In this document: positions 1 through 5,383 of the stretch, one piece after another
How the letters are laid out: each line of letters starts with the position of its first letter
Numbering within the stretch: position 1 is the first letter of the stretch
Source of the DNA: Bacteroidaceae bacterium
GTDB lineage: Bacteria > Bacteroidota > Bacteroidia > Bacteroidales > Bacteroidaceae
Direction of reading: 5' to 3'
Assembly: GCA_028709135.1 (NCBI GenBank)
Contig: JAQVXN010000122.1
Coordinates: 1-6,201, forward strand
Length of the DNA: 6,201 bases
Notes under the pieces: model-generated
What the model was told of the DNA's origin: nothing
The model's database searches: none
The model's input: the letters and a program-made list of their open reading frames with translations, nothing else
Translations under genes and position numbers: made by a program

Positions 1-159
1 CAACTTACCTCCCCGGTACGCTGGACGGTTGAAGTTAACTCAATGGTTGAAGGAGGTGCTACAGATTTCACAGAATGCGGTCCCGGAAAAGCACTTCAAG
101 GTATGATTGCCAAGATTTGCAAAGGAAATGAGGCCATTTCTGTTCACGGATTAGAGTAA
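1..159 (+). CDS. fabD: Malonyl-CoA:ACP transacylase, C-terminal end (partial)
   Basis: The reading frame is open from the first base and stops with TAA at 157-159, giving the last 52 residues of a protein whose start lies outside the window. FabD moves malonyl from CoA to acyl carrier protein, the entry step of type II fatty acid synthesis in the cytoplasm. The visible part begins QLTSPVRW, the conserved segment before the last helices of the family, and contains FTECGPGKALQG (residues 23-34 of the visible part), matching the C-terminal E-x-GPGK-x-L-x-G signature. The catalytic GHSLG serine and the histidine lie upstream and cannot be checked. The gene ends normally, with no sign of truncation, 34 bp before a strong terminator, so it is probably the last gene of its transcript. 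The identification rests on motif recognition only. Confidence 0.9.
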   Translation, partial: QLTSPVRWTVEVNSMVEGGATDFTECGPGKALQGMIAKICKGNEAISVHGLE

Positions 160-192
160 AAAGAAATTTAGGTTTACAGAACATTATCTGTC

Positions 193-249
193 TCACAGAT
201 TCTCCTCACCTCAATCAACATTGTAAAGAGGAGCATCTGTGATTTTTTT
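193..249 (+). terminator. Rho-independent terminator after fabD
   Basis: The left arm 193-207 (TCACAGATTCTCCTC) pairs with the right arm 228-242 (GAGGAGCATCTGTGA). That is 15 positions with one mismatch (201/234), around a 20-nt loop. Seven T residues follow at once (243-249). This is the classic layout of an intrinsic terminator, with a stem of mixed base composition. It sits 34 bp past the fabD stop and ends 18 bp before the amylase ATG, so it most simply ends fabD transcription. It could also act as an attenuator for the downstream gene, because ATCTGT at 186-191 can pair with 195-200 and compete with the terminator stem. Confidence 0.82.
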
Positions 250-267
250 ATCTTATCTTATTTTATC

Positions 268-1953
268 ATGAGAAAAGTCATCATTTATCAGCTTCTTCCC
301 AGACTGTTCGGTAACGATAATACTCATCTATTTTACAATGGCACATTCAATCAGAACGGATGCGGTAAAATGAATGATATCACGAATACTGCACTTAAAA
401 AAATCAAAGAAATTGGCATCACTCACATCTGGTATACAGGTTTACTGGAACACGCAACCCAAACAGATTATTCTGATTTTGGCATACACAAGGATCATTC
501 AGCTATCGTAAAAGGTAGAGCCGGCTCTCCGTACGCGGTAAAAGATTATTATGACATTGACCCCGATCTGGCTTCGCAGCCAAATAAAAGATTTCAAGAA
601 TTTCAACAATTACTGGAACGCACACATCAAGCAGAACTCGCTTTGATCATGGACTTTGTGCCTAATCACGTGGCTAGACAATATTTTTCAGACAACAAAC
701 CTCAGGGAGTCAAGGATCTTGGTGAAGACGATTGCCAAATTCAGGCTTTTAACCCACAGAATAATTTTTATTACATACCTGGAACTCCACTTCGCGGGAC
801 ATTTGACATGGTAGGTAACGACCTACAGCCCTATCAAGAGAATCCTGCAAAAGCTACTGGAAACAACTGTTTTACTGCGTCACCAAGCCGTAACGATTGG
901 TATGAAACTGTGAAGCTAAATTACGGAATAGATTATTTGGGTGGAGGTACGCAACGGTTTTACCCCATTCCCGATACATGGAAAAAAATGCTCGCTATTT
1001 TGCTCTTCTGGGCTCAACAGGGTGTTGATGGCTTTCGTTGTGACATGGCTGAAATGGTTCCTTGTGAATTTTGGGACTGGGCAATATCCGCAATAAAACG
1101 TGAATATCCAGATCTTTTATTTATTGGAGAAGTTTACAATCCAGACCTCTATCACGAATATATATTTCACGGACATTTTGATTACCTTTATGACAAGGTG
1201 GGACTTTACGATACGCTGCGTGCAGTCACCTGTGGTCAGCGCCCCGCATCAGACATCTCAAATTGTTGGAAGGGTGTTGGTGATATACAGTCGCACATGC
1301 TTAATTTTCTCGAAAATCATGACGAACAGCGCTTGGCTTCAGACTTTTATGCAGGCTCTGGCATAAAAGGAAAAGCTGCGGCAATTGTTTCCATTTGCAT
1401 GAATACGAATCCTTTTATGCTCTATTTTGGACAAGAATTTGGTGAACGCGGGATGGATGAAGAGGGTTTTAGCGGCCTAGACGGAAGAACCACAATTTTT
1501 GACTATTGGTCTGTTAAAACTATTCGCAAATGGCGCTCAAATGGGAAGTATCAATTAAAATCACTCAGTTCAGAAGAAAAAGACATTTACACCTTTTACA
1601 AAAAGATTCTTCAACTGTCACAAAATGAAAAAGCACTACGAGAAGGGCGCTTTTTCGATGTAATGTATGTCAACTATGATAACCCTGAATTTGATGCTCA
1701 ACACACATTTGCCTTTATCCGTCAAACTGAAAATGAAGCTATTTTTGTTGTTACCAATTTTAGCAACCAAATAAACAATGCCGGCATTATTATTCCGCAA
1801 CATGCCTTTGATTTTCTAGGTATTCCGACAGGTTCCTATGAAGCAAAAAATTTATTTACAGGAAGAATTAAGAACCTAGACCTATCTGCGAATAATCTTA
1901 TTCACGTAAAGATTAAACCATATAGCGGAACACTCTTAAAAATAATATTTTAA
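268..1953 (+). CDS. GH13 alpha-amylase-family glycosidase, cytoplasmic
   Basis: This 561-residue protein belongs to the alpha-amylase clan that cleaves or rearranges alpha-1,4/1,6-glucosidic bonds. All four GH13 signatures are present: DFVPNH (129-134), GFRCDMAE with the likely nucleophile D259 (255-262), FIGEVY with the likely acid/base E288 (285-290), and FLENHD with the transition-state stabiliser D352 (347-352). The barrel starts at residue 4 (VIIYQLLPRLFG), with no signal peptide or lipobox. The enzyme should therefore be cytoplasmic, acting on glycogen or imported maltooligosaccharides rather than as a surface Sus-type enzyme. Roughly residues 480-561 fit the C-terminal beta-sandwich. 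The ATG is the only start directly before the first barrel strand. A T-rich stretch precedes it, with no Shine-Dalgarno, as expected in Bacteroidetes. No SusC/SusD or other sugar gene is next to it. Substrate and subfamily cannot be told from sequence alone. Confidence 0.9.
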   Translation: MRKVIIYQLLPRLFGNDNTHLFYNGTFNQNGCGKMNDITNTALKKIKEIGITHIWYTGLLEHATQTDYSDFGIHKDHSAIVKGRAGSPYAVKDYYDIDPDLASQPNKRFQEFQQLLERTHQAELALIMDFVPNHVARQYFSDNKPQGVKDLGEDDCQIQAFNPQNNFYYIPGTPLRGTFDMVGNDLQPYQENPAKATGNNCFTASPSRNDWYETVKLNYGIDYLGGGTQRFYPIPDTWKKMLAILLFWAQQGVDGFRCDMAEMVPCEFWDWAISAIKREYPDLLFIGEVYNPDLYHEYIFHGHFDYLYDKVGLYDTLRAVTCGQRPASDISNCWKGVGDIQSHMLNFLENHDEQRLASDFYAGSGIKGKAAAIVSICMNTNPFMLYFGQEFGERGMDEEGFSGLDGRTTIFDYWSVKTIRKWRSNGKYQLKSLSSEEKDIYTFYKKILQLSQNEKALREGRFFDVMYVNYDNPEFDAQHTFAFIRQTENEAIFVVTNFSNQINNAGIIIPQHAFDFLGIPTGSYEAKNLFTGRIKNLDLSANNLIHVKIKPYSGTLLKIIF

Positions 1954-1984
1954 GATATTCAATAACTACTAAATTATAAGAACT

Positions 1985-2317
1985 ATGAACAATGATTGGA
2001 AAGACCGTTTAGGTGTAGTATTTTCAACGAGCTCAGATTTCAAGTACAATAACCCTGATGAGCAAAAAACAAATACACTACCTCCCCAACAGCAAAAACT
2101 GCATGTGTATTTTAATAAGCGCAATAGAAAAGGTAAGGTTGTAACACTTATTGACGGTTTCATTGGTAATAGTAATGACTTGAAATCTTTGGAGAAACTC
2201 CTCAAAACAAAGTGCGGCACCGGAGGATCCAGCAAAGAAGGACAAATCATCATTCAGGGCAATTGCGTAGACAAAATAAAATCAATCCTTGATAATGAGG
2301 GATATAAAGTGAAATAA
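1985..2317 (+). CDS. SUI1/eIF1-family translation initiation factor (YciH-like)
   Basis: This 110-residue protein matches the bacterial/archaeal SUI1 family, related to eukaryotic eIF1 and E. coli YciH. eIF1 controls start-codon selection on the small ribosomal subunit; the bacterial role is less settled and probably concerns initiation fidelity. The C-terminal core (about 38-110) contains RKGKVVTLIDGF (48-59), the hallmark KCGTGGSSKEGQI (76-88) and a final IQGNCVDKI...GYKVK strand-helix-strand end. The first 37 residues are a polar, proline- and glutamine-containing extension that starts with a DRLGVVFST element, as in bacterial homologues. The length is normal for the family. The gene starts 31 bp after the amylase stop with no visible terminator between them and no TAnnTTTG element, so co-transcription with the amylase gene is likely. 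Confidence 0.9.
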   Translation: MNNDWKDRLGVVFSTSSDFKYNNPDEQKTNTLPPQQQKLHVYFNKRNRKGKVVTLIDGFIGNSNDLKSLEKLLKTKCGTGGSSKEGQIIIQGNCVDKIKSILDNEGYKVK

Positions 2318-2343
2318 TTTTTTTGATAACATTTTCAAAAAAA
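2318..2343 (+). terminator. A/T-only hairpin after the SUI1 gene, possible weak terminator
   Basis: TTTTTTTGA (2318-2326) pairs with TCAAAAAAA (2335-2343) around an 8-nt loop, starting at the base after the SUI1 stop codon. The 9-bp stem has one G-C pair and no T-run follows, so it is a poor intrinsic terminator on the plus strand. It could mark the transcript end, protect the 3' end, or simply be A/T-rich sequence upstream of the promoter at 2394. Confidence 0.3.
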
Positions 2344-2393
2344 ATCAGAGTAATTTATTTGAAATCAGATCCTCACTAAACAAAAGAATTACT

Positions 2394-2401
2394 TATCTTT
2401 G
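2394..2401 (+). promoter_or_regulatory. Bacteroidetes -7 promoter element (TAnnTTTG)
   Basis: TATCTTTG at 2394-2401 fits the Bacteroidetes housekeeping sigma factor -7 consensus TAnnTTTG exactly. No convincing -33 TTTG is seen at the usual spacing; the nearest TTTG, at 2358-2361, is about 32 bp upstream and too far. Transcription normally starts a few bases after the TTTG, here around 2405-2408. That falls on the ATG at 2406 of the HU-CCDC81/SPOR gene. It is the only perfect match I found in front of a gene in this window and probably drives the three-gene cluster 2406-4606. Confidence 0.7.
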
Positions 2402-2405
2402 CACT

Positions 2406-3545
2406 ATGCTTAGTGTGGAAAAATTCATAGAAAAACTCTTATTAAAGCACGATTGTGTAATAATTCCAGCCTTGGGAGGTTTTGTAACTCATTACGAATC
2501 AGCCTATCAAGACAGTGAATCAGGAATGTACTACCCTCCCTCTCGATCTATTAGTTTTAACTCTCAACTAAAAATGAATGATGGATTGTTAGTACAAGCA
2601 TACATGCAGGCTTTCGACACGAATTTCCCAGAAGCTAATCGAATGGTAGAACATGAGGCCGAGAGAATAAAAAGCGTTTTGCGATCAACAGGAGTCTTTT
2701 TATTCCAAAACTTGGGTATACTAGAATTGAAAGAAAACGACCGTTTACTTTTTACTCCCCAAGATGAAGGTGGCATTGCTGCTCCTGACCTTTATGGGTT
2801 GGATGCATTCTTTATGAAACAGTATGTCATGCAGCAGAAAGTCACACCCGTTAAACAAGTCATTTTATCAGAGAAAATTGAATCAAACGAGGAAATACCA
2901 GCAGACGAAAAAAATAACAACATTATTTGGAAATCGCATTATACAATTAACTTAAATAAAAATGTAACCAACTATTTTGCTGCAGCATTAGTTGCTATCG
3001 TTTTTTATTTTAGCTTTGCCATTCCTGTTTCAAATGACACCACAGCAGAACATAATCATCTTTCTATTGCAAACGGAGCTCTTTACGGTTTCCCCATTCA
3101 AAGTATCATACAACCCGTTTCATCGAAGAGTATTAATAAAGCTGGACAAACAGCAACAGCTTCTTCCGTTTCAATTCAACATCGACGTGATACGTCCAAA
3201 AATATCGAAAAAAAGGGCTTTGATGATACTTCTTATACAACCTCAGATAAGCATGTCTCAGCTTCGAAGAATATCATAAAAGATCATCTAGTGACTGCTG
3301 CTGCAAAAACCACAAAACCGTATTACACTATAGTTCTTGCTAGCTCAATCAAAAAGGAAAATGCTCTCATTTTTGTAAAACAACTCAAAGAAATGGGATA
3401 TGACAATTCCCAAGTACATATAAAAAATAAGATGGTACGCGTGGTTTATTCCAAATACACCTCTGAAGAAGATGCGCACAAAGCCTTGAATCACTTAAGA
3501 AATAATGATGCTTTTAACGAAGCATGGATTTTGCGTATTAATTAA
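2406..3545 (+). CDS. HU-CCDC81-like domain / transmembrane / SPOR-domain protein
   Basis: This 379-residue membrane protein has three parts. Residues 1 to about 130 look like the paired CCDC81-type HU domains of Bacteroidetes. The first contains FIEKLLLKHDCVIIPALGGF (7-26); the second contains AERIKSVLRSTGVFLFQNLG (85-104) and ends in an HU-like LLFTP. A hydrophobic segment at about 188-207 (YFAAALVAIVFYFSFAIPV) is a single transmembrane helix. A Ser/Thr-rich linker (about 208-303) leads to a C-terminal SPOR domain (about 305-379: YYTIVLASS...ENALIFVKQLKEMGY...EAWILRIN). SPOR domains bind glycan strands lacking stem peptides at division septa. The expected topology is HU part in the cytoplasm and SPOR part in the periplasm. 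The ATG at 2406 begins just before the first domain helix and lies almost on the predicted transcription start. The next gene follows after 14 bp. DNA binding is not shown; the HU-like part could instead bind protein. Confidence 0.85.
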   Translation: MLSVEKFIEKLLLKHDCVIIPALGGFVTHYESAYQDSESGMYYPPSRSISFNSQLKMNDGLLVQAYMQAFDTNFPEANRMVEHEAERIKSVLRSTGVFLFQNLGILELKENDRLLFTPQDEGGIAAPDLYGLDAFFMKQYVMQQKVTPVKQVILSEKIESNEEIPADEKNNNIIWKSHYTINLNKNVTNYFAAALVAIVFYFSFAIPVSNDTTAEHNHLSIANGALYGFPIQSIIQPVSSKSINKAGQTATASSVSIQHRRDTSKNIEKKGFDDTSYTTSDKHVSASKNIIKDHLVTAAAKTTKPYYTIVLASSIKKENALIFVKQLKEMGYDNSQVHIKNKMVRVVYSKYTSEEDAHKALNHLRNNDAFNEAWILRIN

Positions 3546-3559
3546 TACAAATACATTTC

Positions 3560-4090
3560 ATGAAACGCATTACATGCCCTAAGTGCGGCTCTTATATTAC
3601 TTTTGATGAACAAGCGTATCCGGCAAACCGAATTCTTGTTTTTGTTTGTGCTGCATGTGGAAAACAAATAAAAGTACGTTGTAACTCCTCTGTTTTAAAA
3701 GAGCATATAAAACCAACATTCGGACAACTCATTGTTCTGGAAAACACATTCCACCATAAACAAGAAATTTCCCTTCATATGGGAGATAATATTGTGGGAC
3801 GCTATGTAAAAGGCACAAAGGCAAATGCAAGTATAGAAACGACTGATCCTAGTATGGATACGACCCACTGCATTATTACAGTGAAAAAAAACAAAAAAGA
3901 CAGAGTCTGTTATATTTTGCGTGATGCGCCAAGTAACACAGGAACGTTTTATCGAGACGAAATATTGAAAGATAGTGACCGTATAAATCTTGAGGACGGA
4001 GCAGTCATCACCATAGGAGCAACTTCCATGATTTTTAATGAAAAATCTTCTTCTGACGACAAAAACGAACCACCTGATATTAAAGAATAA
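3560..4090 (+). CDS. Zinc-ribbon plus FHA-domain protein
   Basis: This 176-residue protein has no signal peptide or membrane helix, so it should be cytoplasmic. The N-terminus is a zinc ribbon with C6-x2-C9 and C30-x2-C33 (TCPKCG...CAACGKQIKV). Residues about 55-160 form a forkhead-associated (FHA) domain, a fold that normally reads phosphothreonine on partner proteins. Visible landmarks are GR at 80-81, H103, D122, SNTGT at 125-129, EDGAVITIG and a final strand SMIF. Two usual phosphothreonine contacts seem altered. The serine three residues before H103 is D100 (DTTH instead of SxxH), and the usual STNGT order is SNTGT, putting T127 where the conserved Asn sits. A short acidic tail (161-176) follows. 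It lies 14 bp after the SPOR gene and 24 bp before the next gene, so the three are probably one operon. The partner is unknown. Confidence 0.85.
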   Translation: MKRITCPKCGSYITFDEQAYPANRILVFVCAACGKQIKVRCNSSVLKEHIKPTFGQLIVLENTFHHKQEISLHMGDNIVGRYVKGTKANASIETTDPSMDTTHCIITVKKNKKDRVCYILRDAPSNTGTFYRDEILKDSDRINLEDGAVITIGATSMIFNEKSSSDDKNEPPDIKE

Positions 4091-4114
4091 GTTTCACTTC
4101 AACTATTTTATATC

Positions 4115-4606
4115 ATGAAGAAAACGATTTTTCTGATTGTCGCATTGATGTTATCTGTATTTTGCATAGCACAAAAACAGGAAGAAGGCCCCTTCAAGGG
4201 AACTTTCTATAATGATGAAAATGACATTACGATCGCCATAAACCTTTACGACACGACCATCGTTTCACCTAATTATTCTTTTCTTGGAAAACTAAATGGC
4301 TACATGACAGGACGCTTGTATGATGCTTGGTTCGTAACTACTTTTAAAATTACAGGAGAAAAGGCACTGGTTAACTTTTCAAATGACATTGGTTCTGATT
4401 CTCAACAGGTTTTATTTTATTTTGATGACAAAGGACAACTTATTTATGAAGCACAAGGTACAAATGTCATTCGTCGCGCCGAAGATCATAAATGGTATAA
4501 ACTTCCAACTAAAATGATTTTTATCGACAAAAAGAAGATAAAACCGAAATCAAATTATTTCGATCAAATTAAGAATTCGACATCTCCGAAAAAACAAGTA
4601 CAGTAA
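4115..4606 (+). CDS. Small exported protein of unknown function
   Basis: This 163-residue protein begins with a clear Sec signal peptide: MKK, then a hydrophobic run IFLIVALMLSVF, and a likely cut after A19 (FCIA|Q). C17 is not in a lipobox, so a lipoprotein is unlikely. The mature part (about 144 residues) looks beta-rich, with alternating strands such as ITIAINLYDTTIV (38-50), a GKLNGYMTG turn (58-66), ALVNFSNDIGSDSQQVLFYF (84-103) and HKWYKLP (125-131). It ends in a basic, polar tail (about 138-163) rich in Lys and Ser. I do not recognise a named family; the pattern recalls conserved hypothetical secreted proteins of Bacteroidetes. It is the last gene of the presumed operon, 24 bp after the FHA gene, and would be periplasmic, on the same side as the SPOR domain encoded upstream. 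Any functional link is inferred from position. Confidence 0.8.
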   Translation: MKKTIFLIVALMLSVFCIAQKQEEGPFKGTFYNDENDITIAINLYDTTIVSPNYSFLGKLNGYMTGRLYDAWFVTTFKITGEKALVNFSNDIGSDSQQVLFYFDDKGQLIYEAQGTNVIRRAEDHKWYKLPTKMIFIDKKKIKPKSNYFDQIKNSTSPKKQVQ

Positions 4607-4791
4607 ATTCTTGTTTGGGAGTAGAAAATTTATTTGACAGACTTTTTACAAAATAACTACACACTTGTACGTGTTTCCTATACTACGAAATAAAACTAAT
4701 AGCGAAAAACTATAAATAAAATTTGGCCCTACCCATTTGTTTATTAAAACAAAAAAGATAAGGCCAAATATGAATTTGTAATGCTTTAAAC
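4607..4791. other. Convergent intergenic region
   Basis: This 185-bp A/T-rich gap separates the secreted-protein gene (plus strand) from rubrerythrin (minus strand). I see no reading frame of coding character, no tRNA and no exact TAnnTTTG element. The only clear structure is the nested inverted repeat at 4721-4769. No good terminator is visible right after the plus-strand gene; a short ACAC/GTGT pairing near 4662-4675 is too weak to call. Confidence 0.6.
4721..4769 (-). terminator. Nested inverted repeat, probable rubrerythrin terminator
   Basis: The outer arms ATTTGGCC (4721-4728) and GGCCAAAT (4762-4769) are perfectly complementary over 8 bp. Within them TTTGTTT (4736-4742) and AAACAAA (4747-4753) form a second perfect 7-bp stem with a 4-nt loop. 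Read on the minus strand, the structure lies 22 bp after the rubrerythrin stop, and the outer stem is followed by a T-rich stretch (TTTATTTATA). That suits termination of the minus-strand transcript better than the plus strand, where no T-run follows. It may work in both directions between these converging genes. Confidence 0.55.
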
Positions 4792-5334
4792 TTAATAGTT
4801 TTCAGCCTTTACTTGAAAATAGCTCTGAGAGTGGTTACAAACGGGGCAAATTTTGGGAGCGTTTTTCCCAATAACAACATGTCCACAATTCGAGCACTGC
4901 CAAATACAGTCACCATCTTTAGAAAAAACTAACTTGTCCTGAACATTTTTCAGAAGTTTCAAATAGCGCTCCTCATGTGTTTTTTCTATGGCAGCAACCA
5001 TTTTGAATTTCATCGCAATTTCGGTAAAGCCTTCTTCTGCTGCTTCTTTCGCAAAATTGACATACATGTCTGTCCACTCATAATTTTCTCCGGCAGCAGC
5101 AGCTTTCAAATTTTCTTCCGTACCTGCAATTTCACCACCGTTTAAATACTTGAACCATAATTTGGCATGTTCCCTTTCATTACCAGCTGTTTCCTCGAAA
5201 ATAGCGGCAATCTGTACATAACCATCTTTCTTAGCTTGGCTAGCAAAATAAGTGTACTTGTTACGAGCCTGAGACTCACCGGCAAATGCAGCCTGTAAAT
5301 TTTTTTCAGTTTTTGTTCCTTTTAAATCTTTCAT
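4792..5334 (-). CDS. rbr: Rubrerythrin
   Basis: This 180-residue cytoplasmic non-haem iron protein reduces hydrogen peroxide to water in anaerobes, using electrons from a rubredoxin-like partner or NADH-linked reductase. The N-terminal four-helix bundle (1 to about 130) carries the expected diiron ligands: E20 in AGESQA, E53-x2-H56 in NEREH, E83 and E86 in GENYE, and E117-x2-H120 in IEKTH. The C-terminal rubredoxin-like domain (about 143-180) has C147-x2-C150 and C163-x2-C166 for the single iron. The length is slightly below the 190 or so residues of classic rubrerythrins, mainly from a shorter loop after the second helix. An extra cysteine, C143, stands just before the first iron-binding pair. 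The gene starts 49 bp after pyrD on the same strand, so read-through from pyrD is possible, though an own stress promoter is more usual. A PerR-like palindrome lies in the gap. Confidence 0.96.
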   Translation of the reverse strand: MKDLKGTKTEKNLQAAFAGESQARNKYTYFASQAKKDGYVQIAAIFEETAGNEREHAKLWFKYLNGGEIAGTEENLKAAAAGENYEWTDMYVNFAKEAAEEGFTEIAMKFKMVAAIEKTHEERYLKLLKNVQDKLVFSKDGDCIWQCSNCGHVVIGKNAPKICPVCNHSQSYFQVKAENY

Positions 5335-5344
5335 GTCTTTAACT

Positions 5345-5359
5345 CTTTAATATTTATAA
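5345..5359 (-). promoter_or_regulatory. Candidate PerR-like operator upstream of rubrerythrin
   Basis: On the minus strand the sequence TTATAAATATTAAAG agrees with 11 of the 14 defined positions of the Bacillus PerR box (TTATAATnATTATAA). It lies 11-25 bp upstream of the rubrerythrin ATG. PerR represses rubrerythrin-type genes in several anaerobes, including some Bacteroides. The surrounding sequence is very A/T-rich, so a chance match is quite possible, and no clear -7 element accompanies it. Confidence 0.25.
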
Positions 5360-5383
5360 ATTGCTCTGATCTTTTCTTTATTC

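Noticed and set aside
1100..1366. Open frame of 88 codons inside the amylase gene, other frame
   Set aside because: It lies wholly within a clear GH13 gene across its catalytic motifs, and its translation has no family features.
1969..2253. Open frame of 94 codons antisense to the SUI1 gene
   Set aside because: The plus-strand frame has the conserved CGTGG core and accounts for the sequence; the antisense product resembles no protein family.
2358..2361. TTTG as the -33 element of the 2394 promoter
   Set aside because: The spacing to the -7 element is about 32 bp, well beyond the usual 19-23 bp or so.
2564..2776. Open frame of 70 codons antisense to the HU-like domain
   Set aside because: It is fully contained in a well-supported gene on the other strand, with no start context or family match.
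2992..3279. Open frame of 95 codons overlapping the transmembrane and linker part of the SPOR gene
   Set aside because: Its hydrophobic start is an echo of the transmembrane helix read in another frame; the main frame is continuous and ends in a SPOR domain.
4131..4172. Lipoprotein signal in the 4115-4606 protein because of C17
   Set aside because: The residues before C17 (SVF) do not fit a lipobox; an ordinary signal peptidase I cut after A19 fits better.
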